Source: Myxococcota bacterium
GTDB lineage: Bacteria; Myxococcota_A; UBA9160; UBA4427
Assembly (NCBI GenBank): GCA_029243605.1
Contig: JAQWRT010000045.1
Span: 86,629 to 150,628 of the forward strand
Length of the DNA: 64,000 nucleotides
Direction of reading: 5' to 3'
Shown here piece after piece: positions 1 through 8,583 of this stretch. Every line of letters begins with the position of its first letter. Within the stretch, counting starts at the first letter, position 1. Below the pieces are notes generated by a model, which made no database searches, had not been told where the DNA came from, and was given only the letters and a program-made list of their open reading frames with translations. The translations under genes were made by a program, and so were the position numbers.

Positions 1-768
1 GCCGACGATACCGTCGTACTCTTTTTCAGCGACAACGGCGGCTTCCAAGGATTTGGAGGCAGCAACGTTCCACTCCGAGGGGAGAAGGGGCAGACTTTCG
101 AGGGTGGAATTCGCGTCCCCGCGGTCCTTCGCTGGCCGGGGCAATTGCCCGCTGGAGGGATTGAGAACGCCCAGACGACCGTGATGGACGTCTTCCCGAC
201 CCTAGCCGCCGCCGCGTCTATCGAACTCAAACCCGACGCCCCTCTCGATGGCCGTAATATGTGGCCGGTCTTCCACGGCGGAGTACCCGCCAGTCCGGCT
301 CCGCCCATCTTCTTCGCTTCAGAGATCCCACTACCCGGAATGATTCATCTGGCTGTGATCGACCCGCCGTGGAAACTCGTTCAAATCGTCATGGAGCGGC
401 AAAACGAAATCCAGATTCGCAATTTTCTCTTTCGTATTCTTGAAGACCCCAACGAAGAGAAAAACCTAGCCGCCGAAAAACCCGAGGTGGTCGAAAGACT
501 CGCCGGCGAAATTAGGGCTTGGCGAAGTCAACACCCCATGGCAGGCACTCGCGGCACTCTGGTCCCTCACCCGGGCTGGGTCGCTCCCCACGACTGGGCG
601 GACGCGGTCACTCCGGCATCCACTCTGCAACCCACCTGGAAAAACGAACTCCCATTCAACAAGGCCCTACTCGACGCGACCGCAGAGCGCGGTGTCCTTG
701 TGGACGACGCGACGCGCAAAAGGCTCGAAGCCGAGGAGCAAGAACGAAACAAAGCCTGGCAGAAATAA
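1..768 (+). CDS. Sulfatase (arylsulfatase family), 3' part; start lies outside the window
   Basis: The reading frame is open from base 1 to a TAA at 766-768, giving 255 codons of a protein whose N-terminus is missing. The first residues contain SDNGG followed by LRGEKG and EGGIRVP, the C-terminal half-signature of type I sulfatases and alkaline phosphatase-superfamily hydrolases; the Asp and Asn of SDNG are metal ligands in known sulfatases. After it come the usual linker (TTVMDVFPTLAAAA) and a C-terminal subdomain with a 'WKLVQI...EDPNEEKNLA' stretch typical of arylsulfatases. The formylglycine-forming Cys/Ser motif would lie upstream and cannot be checked. The tail ends in a charged helix (KRLEAEEQERNKAW). 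Family members are usually periplasmic and release sulfate from glycans or small sulfate esters; the substrate is unknown. Confidence 0.85.
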   Translation, partial: ADDTVVLFFSDNGGFQGFGGSNVPLRGEKGQTFEGGIRVPAVLRWPGQLPAGGIENAQTTVMDVFPTLAAAASIELKPDAPLDGRNMWPVFHGGVPASPAPPIFFASEIPLPGMIHLAVIDPPWKLVQIVMERQNEIQIRNFLFRILEDPNEEKNLAAEKPEVVERLAGEIRAWRSQHPMAGTRGTLVPHPGWVAPHDWADAVTPASTLQPTWKNELPFNKALLDATAERGVLVDDATRKRLEAEEQERNKAWQK

Positions 769-783
769 TATTTCTCGGCTTTT

Positions 784-1317
784 TCAGCTCGTCGCGCCCT
801 CGGCCGCCACAGGCGATCGTTCCGCTTCCCCGGCGGGATGAGGGAAAACCTCAATAGGCGGCAGTTCCCGGCTCATCAGGGACCAAAAGACCAGGGGAAG
901 CTCGAGAGTGACCCCCAGGAAAACCAGGAACAACACTCCGCCCCGAGCCACACGACTGGCCAGCTCGTTGTCGGGCAGCAGGCTGTACACCGCCCACAGA
1001 GCGATTGCCGTCGCGATAAAACCCCCAACGGACATCACCAGAAATTGTGCACGGGTATTCTTTCGACGATCGAAGCTGAAGATATAGGCTGATTTCAGGC
1101 CCGAGGGCGGATGAACTACGCCGCGTGCTGCAAAAGCGCCCGCCAGATGCCCCCACTCGTGGAACACATAAGCGCAAGCCGCCAGAGCAACGCCTGCCAC
1201 AACGCCGGTGAAATCGCTGAGCATGCCCGTGCCCATCGAAAAATTCGAAAGCCACCACCAAAGGCCCGCTGCGACCAACACAACCAACCCGTCTCGAACC
1301 GCCAACTTCAAGAACAT
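784..1317 (-). CDS. Small M50-like membrane metalloprotease
   Basis: A 177-residue protein with about four hydrophobic segments. HEWGH (His53, Glu54, His57) sits in a membrane segment, which matches the HExxH zinc site of site-2-type (M50) intramembrane proteases; a later GGFIATAI segment resembles the second conserved membrane helix of small M50 proteins. I do not see the classical NPDG or LDG motif that carries the third metal ligand, so activity is unproven. The frame is open further upstream, but the ATG at 1317 is preceded by a good AGGAGG and the longer version would run into the next gene. It points the same way as the glycan genes upstream. Function is inferred from the HEWGH motif alone. 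Confidence 0.6.
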   Translation of the reverse strand: MFLKLAVRDGLVVLVAAGLWWWLSNFSMGTGMLSDFTGVVAGVALAACAYVFHEWGHLAGAFAARGVVHPPSGLKSAYIFSFDRRKNTRAQFLVMSVGGFIATAIALWAVYSLLPDNELASRVARGGVLFLVFLGVTLELPLVFWSLMSRELPPIEVFPHPAGEAERSPVAAEGATS

Positions 1318-1423
1318 GCCCCGAATCCTCCTCTGCTCCGCTCGCCCGGGCACAATAATCCAGCTTTCAGCTCCCCGCGATCCGCTGTCAACGAAAGGAT
1401 GCTGAAACGCTTCCTCTCCTCGC

Positions 1424-3127
1424 CTACTCGGGAATTTCGTAGAGAAGGATCGAATAACCCGGCTGGGCCACCGGTTCACGATCGAGAAGCCAGTCGTAGC
1501 AGCCTGGAGGGGCGCTCACGAAAGGGTTTTCCACCGAGTAAAGGCCCCGGAGCAGGGTCGCGCTGATGGCCACCGTGCCCGTCACCGGGGTGCAACCGGG
1601 CAACCGTTTCGCCTGAATACCGTAGCCCTCGGGTGGCTCTGGACCGAAATAGCCGAGCCACACCGGAGGGTTTCCCCGGGCCTCGAGTTCATCGGCCAAT
1701 GCGGCCAGGGACTGTCCCCAGTCCAGATTCGAATCCACTAGAAAACGGTGGGCTCCAGCGGGGCCTCCAGCCAGTCGATTAAAGTGCGCGAGATAATGGG
1801 GATGAATTGCCGCTCCGGCGATCGCCAACCAGGTCACCAGGAGACACGTCGCCCCGAGCCGAAACCCTTGGCTGGGCGCTATGCGGATGCCGATGAAAAA
1901 GGCGATGAGTGGAATCACCGGCAATGCGTAACGCAAACCCAGGGGAACACGCAGCCAGAAGACTACGATCCCCAGAAAGATCGCAACGGCCACAGCCACA
2001 ATGGCCAGGGCGGATCGCTCTCCGCGCCGGGATTCTTGACACCCGGATTCCCGGTCCTCGTCATCGCTCTTGGTTTTCGCGAGCGGCGAGCCCGGTGCCA
2101 GGAGCGCCCAACCCAGTAGGATCAGGACAGGCACGGGAGTCTTCAGGGCCCACGCCACGGGGATCAGGTGTGGAAAATGACCACCCTGCGCGATTTCTCC
2201 GAAAAAATAGATCGGGCGGCTTTGGGCATTGGCTTCCACGTCAAACCAGAGGGCCTGAAGAATTGACGGCAGGAGCAGGCCCGAAAAAGGGCCACCCTGG
2301 GCAGCGGTGAGCTCCAAAGAGAATCCGTAGCCCACCCAGATCACCGCCGTCGCCATCGCGATGAGCCCGGCCAGACGGGAGGTGGCCCTCATCCCGGGAA
2401 GCCACAGGCCCCGAGTTCGCCATCCCCCAGCTTCCCGATCCGCCGCCGATGAAAACGGCGGCACACCGTATTCGATCGCGAGTAGAAGCAGGCCGAAACT
2501 GGGAAGTAGAAGAAGAGCGCTGAGCTTGGAGAGCAGTGCGAGGCCGAGGGAAAGGCCACAAAGCGCAAAGCGAAGCGCTCCCGGCCGATTCCACCAACGC
2601 CAGAATGTATAGAGCGCCTGGACGAAAAAAACGGTCACTGCAATATCCGAGTGGACCAGAAAGCCGTGGCCTAGGAGCGTGGGGGAGAGGCTATAGAGAG
2701 AGAGAGCCAGTAGGCCAGCTCCCGGGCCGGCGACTTCCCTCGCCCAAAGGAAGATCAGAAAAGCCCCCCAACAAGCGAGGCCCACGAAGGGAAGCCGTGA
2801 AAGCCAACGGACACGCTGGGGTTCCGGATCGGAACCCGAGAGAAGCTGCCCGCCGATCCCTCGAGTGATCTCGAGCGCATCGTCCAACCAGGGGAGCAGG
2901 GCGAGCGAGGCCAGATGATGAGTCAGCGGGGGATGAAAAGTCAGCGTCTTTGCAAAGTCGTAGTCTCCTGACTCCCAGAGGTAGAGCCCGACACCCACAT
3001 AATGGGGTTCATCGACGGTCAAGGTATTGCTCTCGGCCGCATCGAGCAGTCGCAGGCCGAGCACCAGGATAAGGATCGCCGCCATTCCGGCGACAACCGC
3101 CGAAAAGTTTTTTTTCACAGGACCCAT
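1424..3127 (-). CDS. GT-C fold membrane glycosyltransferase, GT39/ArnT-like
   Basis: A 567-residue multi-pass membrane protein with roughly 10-12 hydrophobic segments. The first extracytoplasmic loop carries TVDEPHY (Asp39, Glu40), the acidic DExxY-type motif of GT-C enzymes that use lipid-phosphate sugars. The C-terminal soluble part has DSNLDWGQ, frequent in uncharacterised GT39-like proteins. Such enzymes transfer a sugar from a polyprenyl-phosphate donor to protein or glycan in the periplasm. The frame is open upstream, but the ATG at 3127 precedes the membrane region directly and avoids overlap with wecB, whose stop is at 3159. With 31 bases between them, the two genes are probably co-transcribed. 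Donor and acceptor cannot be read from the sequence. Confidence 0.75.
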   Translation of the reverse strand: MGPVKKNFSAVVAGMAAILILVLGLRLLDAAESNTLTVDEPHYVGVGLYLWESGDYDFAKTLTFHPPLTHHLASLALLPWLDDALEITRGIGGQLLSGSDPEPQRVRWLSRLPFVGLACWGAFLIFLWAREVAGPGAGLLALSLYSLSPTLLGHGFLVHSDIAVTVFFVQALYTFWRWWNRPGALRFALCGLSLGLALLSKLSALLLLPSFGLLLLAIEYGVPPFSSAADREAGGWRTRGLWLPGMRATSRLAGLIAMATAVIWVGYGFSLELTAAQGGPFSGLLLPSILQALWFDVEANAQSRPIYFFGEIAQGGHFPHLIPVAWALKTPVPVLILLGWALLAPGSPLAKTKSDDEDRESGCQESRRGERSALAIVAVAVAIFLGIVVFWLRVPLGLRYALPVIPLIAFFIGIRIAPSQGFRLGATCLLVTWLAIAGAAIHPHYLAHFNRLAGGPAGAHRFLVDSNLDWGQSLAALADELEARGNPPVWLGYFGPEPPEGYGIQAKRLPGCTPVTGTVAISATLLRGLYSVENPFVSAPPGCYDWLLDREPVAQPGYSILLYEIPE

Positions 3128-3158
3128 GAATCGATTCCGGAGCCCACCGGCGGTGGAG

Positions 3159-4334
3159 TCAGCAAGAGGTTGCTTTCCGGACCAACCCCAGGCCCCGGAG
3201 CAGGGCCTCGACGATACGGGGGCCTGCGTCGCCCTCTCCAAAGGGGTTCGGAATTTCTGCCACGCCTCTAATCCAGTCGCTTCCCCCATGGGCCAGCTCG
3301 AGTTCCTCACGAAGTTCGCGACCCGCCCCGGACACCAGGCGAACCACTCCGCTCGTGATCGCTTCCGGGCGCTCGGTATTCTCCCGGATAAGGAGCAGGG
3401 GCTTTCCCAGAGAGGGCGCCTCCTCTTGGATCCCTCCGGAGTCCGAAACGATCAGCCACGAGCATGCGAGCAGGTGCATGAAATCGACGTACGGCAGGGG
3501 GTCCACGAGCCGGACATTTTCGAAGGCCCCCAACAAGCGTCGGGCCCGGTCACCTACCTCGGGATTGGGGTGGACGGGAAAGATCAGCCCTACATCTTCG
3601 CGCTCGGCGGCGAACTCCGAAAGCGCTTCCATCCTCGACTCCATCACCGGACCAAAGCTCTCGCGCCGATGGGTGGTCAGCAGGAGCATCTTGCGATCTC
3701 CGAGCCAAGATAGAATTTCATCCACTTGAGGCGAACGGGTGTGGTGGGCCAGCGCCCAATGCACCGAGTCGACTACGGGATTTCCCGTGATCACAACGCT
3801 CTCCTGATCGACGCCTTCGGCGACCAACTGCTCCCGATTTTGACCCGTCGCCGCAAAGTGGAATTTTGCGAGTCGCGAGATCAGACGCCGGTTCATCTCT
3901 TCCGGGAAGGGGCTTTCGGGATTTCCCGACCGAAGCCCAGCCTCCACGTGACCCACGGGAACCCCAGCGTGGAACCCCACCAGAGCGCCGGCGAGTGCGG
4001 TTGTGGTATCGCCTTGCACCAGAATCGCGTCCGGCTCAAGCTCGTCCACAAGCGGCCCAAAGCCCGCCAAAACCCGCTCAGCAATTTGGTTGGGCGTCTG
4101 CCCTGGGCGCCCCACCCCCAAGTCGTGATCCAGACGAATCGACAGTTCTTCAAGGAAAGGGGGCAGGATATTCGCATGCTGCCCCGAGGTCACGTTCAGG
4201 CTCTCGAAGACATCGGGCCGAGCCTCCAATGCACGAATAACGGGGGCCAGTTTGATGATCTCCGGCCGCGTCCCAAATAGGGTCAAGACTCGGTAGGCGC
4301 CCTCTCTCGGGTGCATGCTCGTTCCGGCTGCCAT
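3159..4334 (-). CDS. wecB: UDP-N-acetylglucosamine 2-epimerase (non-hydrolysing)
   Basis: A 391-residue cytoplasmic enzyme of normal family length that interconverts UDP-GlcNAc and UDP-ManNAc, a precursor step for ManNAc- or ManNAcA-containing surface polysaccharides. Family signatures are clear: GTRPEIIKLAPVI near the N-terminus, VQGDTTTA and GHVEAGLRSG in the middle, and SDSGGIQEE plus RENTERPEA in the UDP-binding C-terminal domain. The frame extends upstream, but the ATG at 4334 is chosen because GGGGGAAGGA lies just ahead of it and the protein then begins about 15 residues before the conserved fold, as usual. It is the first gene of a probable minus-strand pair with the GT-C protein. Confidence 0.93.
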   Translation of the reverse strand: MAAGTSMHPREGAYRVLTLFGTRPEIIKLAPVIRALEARPDVFESLNVTSGQHANILPPFLEELSIRLDHDLGVGRPGQTPNQIAERVLAGFGPLVDELEPDAILVQGDTTTALAGALVGFHAGVPVGHVEAGLRSGNPESPFPEEMNRRLISRLAKFHFAATGQNREQLVAEGVDQESVVITGNPVVDSVHWALAHHTRSPQVDEILSWLGDRKMLLLTTHRRESFGPVMESRMEALSEFAAEREDVGLIFPVHPNPEVGDRARRLLGAFENVRLVDPLPYVDFMHLLACSWLIVSDSGGIQEEAPSLGKPLLLIRENTERPEAITSGVVRLVSGAGRELREELELAHGGSDWIRGVAEIPNPFGEGDAGPRIVEALLRGLGLVRKATSC

Positions 4335-4531
4335 TTTTCCTTCCCCCGTGATTTCCGGAGAGACGCCCCCTCGCATCGCCCCTGGGCCGAGCGCGGATAG
4401 GGCCCAGCCACGCGCTATCAAGCATACACCCCCTGCTCGCCAAGAAGTAATCATCCGCAAAGCAAAAGGATGGTTTCCCATTCTACGCAACCCCCTTACC
4501 CTCTCCCTTCAGGAATTGGGACCGGGAGCGC

Positions 4532-6907
4532 ATGTCCAAGGCAAATCGCGAATGGGTTTTCTGGGTACTGCTGGGCGCGGCTATCTCGCTATGGGTGGGC
4601 TTTCATTTTTCAGCCCTCCTGGCTTGTCCGGGAAGCTGCTACATCGACCTGGGCGCTCTGCACGGTTACCCGGTAGGCCACCTGGAACTCGACGATACCC
4701 GGCTGAATACCTGGATCCTGGCCTGGAGCCAGCATGCCATCCTGACTCCGGGAGCCTCGTTGTTTGATGCCAACGCGCTCTACCCGGCCCCGGCTACCCT
4801 GGCAGGTTCCGAACACCTCCTGGGCGAGGCCCTCGTCACCCTTCCCTTGCGTGGGTTCACCGATAACGCCGTATTGATTTACGCCATCGCCCTGATGGCA
4901 AGCTACGCGATCCTCGGCCTATCCACCGCTCTCTGCGTTCGCTGGCTACTGGGCTCCAAGTCCACGAGTTCCCTAGTCATCGCCATCGCCTCGGGGCTCG
5001 TCGCCATGGCGATGCCCTGGCGAACTGCCGAGCTCAGCCACCTGCAATTGCTCTGGGCTTGTTGGTTCCCTCTGATCTTCGGCCTTGCCATGCGACTGCT
5101 CTTGCGCGAAGGCAGCTGGCGAGAGAGCACGCTCCTGGGCGTAGTGCTGACCCTGCAACTCCTGTCTTCCTATTACCTCGCCTACATGGTGACCTTCGTT
5201 CTGGCGATCACATCTCTGGTGGTCATCGTTATCCATGGGCTCGATCGGCCTTCTCTGCTCCGCCTTCTGGCTCCGGCTCTCGTTCCCTACGGAATCCTCG
5301 GACTCCTTTCCATGCCCTACCTGTCTCGCTCGGCCCGAGGCGAAATTAGCGTCACACTTGACCCCGACAGGCCCATGGCAGGCGACCATCTCGGAAACGC
5401 GATCGACATGCTTCTGCCGCGAATCGATACCCTCTGGCAGCAGAATCCCGACTTCGAAATTGCCTATTCCATCCCCGCCAGCATTCTTGCCCTGGCTTTA
5501 TTCTCCTGGCTCCGAATTGACAATCGCAAAGACAGGCCGTCCTTCTTAAGTCAATCATTCGATCGAACCCGAAGCGCGAGCCTGGCTCTCTGGCTCAGCT
5601 GCCTCGTCGCGTTCGTCATGACCCTCGGCTCCCATATACGCCTGGGCGAGAGCGATTTCAGACTACCCAGCTACTGGGCCGCTATTACTCTTCCGGGCTT
5701 TTCAAACCTTCGAGCACCCCACCGTTGGGCCATCGTGATCGGCACGCTGATGCCCTTGCTTGCCGCTCTCGGAGCTGCGGGTTTGATCCAGCGGTGCGCC
5801 TCTTGGACGAGCGGGAGAAGGTGGGTCGCTGCGACCCTCGGGCTCCTTGTCCTCGTCAACTTTTCGTGGACTCGACTTCCCACTCTTCCCGCCTTCCCAG
5901 AAAACACTGCGAGGGACGCCCTGTACGCCAAACTCGGCGAATTGCCATTCGGGCCCGTTCTCGAGATTCCCTGGCCCCTCGACTCTTTGAGCCGGAACTC
6001 GAAAGACTCGGGCTACATGGTGGCGAGCACCCGGCACTGGCGACCGATCCTCAATGGCTTCACGGCCCACGTACCGCCAAGCTTCGCGCTCCTCAATCGA
6101 GTCGCCCAGGGGCTCCCCTCCCGGGAGGCTGTCAAACGTATCGGTGGCCTGACCGACCTACGCTGGGTCGTGGTGCATTGGGACGAACTTCGGCCTCACC
6201 AGAAGGCCGCCTGGTGGGGGGACGCCCCCGGCGGACTCGAACTCATCTATCGAAACCAAGAGGGCGCGATTCTCGAAATCCCCGAACCTCCGGCGAGGGG
6301 ACGCTGGATGAGAGAACTCCTCAACGAGGCCCCGAGTTCGCTCACCCTCACGGGCCTCTCCCGTGAACCGCTCGGGCCTCTCCCTTCGGACGCTGGCATT
6401 GTCTCGGTCAAAACCGGACCCACTTTCCGCTATATGGGCGTCCAGCCTCTCTTCAGGAGACTCGAGGTTCAGATCGCGAACCCAGGGCCAGAAACCTGGC
6501 CTGGCCTCGACCTTCAGCCCGAAGGACTGATCAAGCTCCGCTACGCGTTCTCCGACCTCGACGAGAAAGTCGTGGAAACGGGCTCTCTCTCCCTCGACGC
6601 CGATATGCCCCCGGGCCTGAACACCCTATTCCCAACCCTCTCTCCTCCCCCCCGCTCGGGTCGCTACATGCTCTGCCTTGACCTTATCCAGATCATCGAC
6701 GGAAAGGCCATGAGGCTGCCCTTGGACGCGACCGAGTTGGAGGTTCAGGTCAGCGGGGTGGCCGAAAATCGGGGAGATGCACTCGAGAGGCTCGCCACCA
6801 CCTACCGAGCGTACCGACACAAAGAACCCCAAGAGATTCGATCCCGATGCGCCATCGAGCGAGCTAGGGCAGCTCGGGCCTCAGACCCAGCGGCCCCCGG
6901 CCTCTAG
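4532..6907 (+). CDS. Large multi-pass membrane protein, GT-C-like, unknown substrate
   Basis: A 791-residue protein. About ten membrane segments fill residues 1-440, and a soluble domain follows. The first periplasmic loop holds ELDDTRLNTWILAWSQHA and LFDANALYPAP, conserved in uncharacterised GT-C-like proteins and similar in placement to the acidic catalytic loop of membrane glycosyltransferases. The C-terminal 200 residues look beta-rich. GGGAGCG-type sequence precedes the ATG. It is transcribed divergently from wecB and converges on the methyltransferase gene, whose stop codon overlaps its own. Role in envelope glycan assembly is inferred from neighbours; no enzymatic activity can be named. 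Confidence 0.65.
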   Translation: MSKANREWVFWVLLGAAISLWVGFHFSALLACPGSCYIDLGALHGYPVGHLELDDTRLNTWILAWSQHAILTPGASLFDANALYPAPATLAGSEHLLGEALVTLPLRGFTDNAVLIYAIALMASYAILGLSTALCVRWLLGSKSTSSLVIAIASGLVAMAMPWRTAELSHLQLLWACWFPLIFGLAMRLLLREGSWRESTLLGVVLTLQLLSSYYLAYMVTFVLAITSLVVIVIHGLDRPSLLRLLAPALVPYGILGLLSMPYLSRSARGEISVTLDPDRPMAGDHLGNAIDMLLPRIDTLWQQNPDFEIAYSIPASILALALFSWLRIDNRKDRPSFLSQSFDRTRSASLALWLSCLVAFVMTLGSHIRLGESDFRLPSYWAAITLPGFSNLRAPHRWAIVIGTLMPLLAALGAAGLIQRCASWTSGRRWVAATLGLLVLVNFSWTRLPTLPAFPENTARDALYAKLGELPFGPVLEIPWPLDSLSRNSKDSGYMVASTRHWRPILNGFTAHVPPSFALLNRVAQGLPSREAVKRIGGLTDLRWVVVHWDELRPHQKAAWWGDAPGGLELIYRNQEGAILEIPEPPARGRWMRELLNEAPSSLTLTGLSREPLGPLPSDAGIVSVKTGPTFRYMGVQPLFRRLEVQIANPGPETWPGLDLQPEGLIKLRYAFSDLDEKVVETGSLSLDADMPPGLNTLFPTLSPPPRSGRYMLCLDLIQIIDGKAMRLPLDATELEVQVSGVAENRGDALERLATTYRAYRHKEPQEIRSRCAIERARAARASDPAAPGL

Positions 6908-7728
6908 CTCTCCCCGCCTGAGGCCGGCGATGAAGCACCACCGGCCCGAGCGATGCCGACGACATGCGCTCCCATACGGGCCCAGGGGGACCTGCGGTGA
7001 TAGGGCCAGCGCCTGGCCTCGGCTCTCGCCAACGCCAGAGTGGAGCGCGAAAGCCACCCGTCCTGGAAGAGGCGGGTCTGGGCGTTGAGGCAAAGCACGC
7101 CCACCCCGAAATACTCATCGAGTTCGAAACCCTGCGCGGCAAGAGATCGTCGAATTTCAGGTAGGGAATAAGTCCTTGAAATCATGATGCCCTGAGCATT
7201 CAATCGCCTCCGAAGCCAACGATAGGCATTGCCCAAAATTCCGTAGGCGGACTCACTCGCCACGTAGGTAAAGACGAATTGGCCGCCCGGCGAGAGGAGC
7301 GAGCGCATGGACGCGAGCGCTCCCTCAAGATCAGGCAGGTGATCGAATAACTCCATGCAAAGAACGAGATCAAATTCCCCTTCATCGAGGACCTCGAGTG
7401 CATCAGCGCTTCCTTCACGAAAGCGCATTTTATCCGCGACGCCTGCCTCTTTCGAAGCCTCACGAGCGACTTCGAGCATTTCGCGACTGATATCAACCGC
7501 CAAGACCTCACAGCCCTGCTTCGCCATATGAAGGCCAAACCGACCCCGCCCTGTTCCTACATCGATCACTCTTAAGGCAGGCGAGACAGCCAGATGATCG
7601 TCGAGAATTCTCAATTCCGCATCGTAATGAAAGGCAAGCGGCCCTTGGTGAGGAGACCACCAACGCTCGACAGTCCCCGGATTCGAAAAATATTCGGGGA
7701 CGGCATCCTCATCTAATTTATCTGCCAT
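6904..7728 (-). CDS. Class I SAM-dependent methyltransferase
   Basis: A 274-residue protein with a Rossmann-type methyltransferase core. Motif I is VIDVGTGRGRFG (residues 54-65), an acidic residue follows in EVLAVDIS, and FDLVLCMELFDHLPD corresponds to motif IV and post-motif. This pattern fits ubiE/UbiG-like enzymes that methylate small molecules or lipid/glycan intermediates. The start codon shares one base with the stop of the upstream GT2 gene (TGATG), which indicates translational coupling. The stop codon overlaps the stop of the convergent membrane protein by four bases. The acceptor is unknown; placement next to a dolichyl-phosphate-mannose-synthase-like gene suggests a lipid-linked sugar or glycan. 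Confidence 0.82.
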   Translation of the reverse strand: MADKLDEDAVPEYFSNPGTVERWWSPHQGPLAFHYDAELRILDDHLAVSPALRVIDVGTGRGRFGLHMAKQGCEVLAVDISREMLEVAREASKEAGVADKMRFREGSADALEVLDEGEFDLVLCMELFDHLPDLEGALASMRSLLSPGGQFVFTYVASESAYGILGNAYRWLRRRLNAQGIMISRTYSLPEIRRSLAAQGFELDEYFGVGVLCLNAQTRLFQDGWLSRSTLALARAEARRWPYHRRSPWARMGAHVVGIARAGGASSPASGGES

Positions 7729-8465
7729 CAGCCAAGCCCACTTCGCCTTGAGATGACCAAGCGAAGAGTTTCCCCGATCGTTCGAATCACGATCATCTTA
7801 CTCGCTCCAAATTTTTGGTCGTAACGAAGAATCAGAGGGACTTCGCTCATGATTGCATTCATACGCCGGAGTTTCAGCAAGATATCGACCATGCATGAAA
7901 AACCGCTCTGAGCGACGAAGGCGTCGCCGTATTGCTCGAAGGCCCGGGAGAGCACCTCGGCTCGGTAGGCTCGAAAGCCACAGGTGAAATCTCTTACGTT
8001 CGGTGTCGGAAAGAGAAGACCGAAAACCACTCGAGCACCAAAGCTTAGGAGCCGACGGTAACGAGGCACGCCGCGAATATTCGCTCCCTGCCGATAGCGC
8101 GACGCGATGACGACATCGTTGCCCTCTCGGATCCCTCTCACCATCCGGGCAATGAGTCCAGGCGTGTGGGTATTATCCGAATCCATCGTTACGATGATGT
8201 CGTGGGGCTCTGCTCCCTCCAGTGCTGACAGAAGCCCTGTCCGGATAGCTTCTCCCAGGCCGAGATTCCCCGCATGCTCAATCAGTTCGATAGGCATTTC
8301 GCCCGCGAGTGCGGTCACCACCGAAGACGTATCGTCCGTACTGCCATCGTTCACGACGACGACGCGATATTCGATCTTATTTTCCTGCATCGACTGACGG
8401 ATGGCAGCGAGCAGAAACGGTAGGGTCTCAGCCTCGTTGTAGGCGGGTAGTGCAATGATGACCAT
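7728..8465 (-). CDS. Family 2 glycosyltransferase, dolichyl/polyprenyl-phosphate mannose synthase-like
   Basis: A 245-residue GT-A fold enzyme. It begins with ALPAYNEAETLP, has VVVNDGSTDDT (nucleotide-binding strand) and MDSDNTH (DxD-type metal motif), then a conserved GFRAYRAEVL segment. Length and the absence of C-terminal membrane helices match DPM1-type enzymes that load a sugar onto a polyprenyl phosphate at the inner face of the membrane. Such a product would feed the GT-C enzymes encoded at 1424-3127 and possibly 4532-6907, which is an inference from proximity. It is coupled to the downstream methyltransferase gene by a one-base overlap. Confidence 0.85.
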   Translation of the reverse strand: MVIIALPAYNEAETLPFLLAAIRQSMQENKIEYRVVVVNDGSTDDTSSVVTALAGEMPIELIEHAGNLGLGEAIRTGLLSALEGAEPHDIIVTMDSDNTHTPGLIARMVRGIREGNDVVIASRYRQGANIRGVPRYRRLLSFGARVVFGLLFPTPNVRDFTCGFRAYRAEVLSRAFEQYGDAFVAQSGFSCMVDILLKLRRMNAIMSEVPLILRYDQKFGASKMIVIRTIGETLRLVISRRSGLG

Positions 8466-8547
8466 TCCCTAAAGACCTCTTTGCCGGTATCTGGCTGGGC
8501 AGCTTCCCGCATTTCGGACGGCAAACTCGACTCACTCAAGAGTAGCA

Positions 8548-8562
8548 CGGGGCCTAGCCCCG
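8548..8562 (-). terminator. Hairpin just downstream of the hybrid kinase gene
   Basis: CGGGGC and GCCCCG form a perfect 6-bp stem around a 3-base loop, 22 bases beyond the stop of the hybrid histidine kinase gene and before the GT2 gene. On the minus strand it is followed by TGCTACTCTT, so the U-rich tail is poor. Intrinsic termination is possible but not certain. Confidence 0.35.
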
Positions 8563-8583
8563 ACTGCGGGGAGGCGCACGGCC

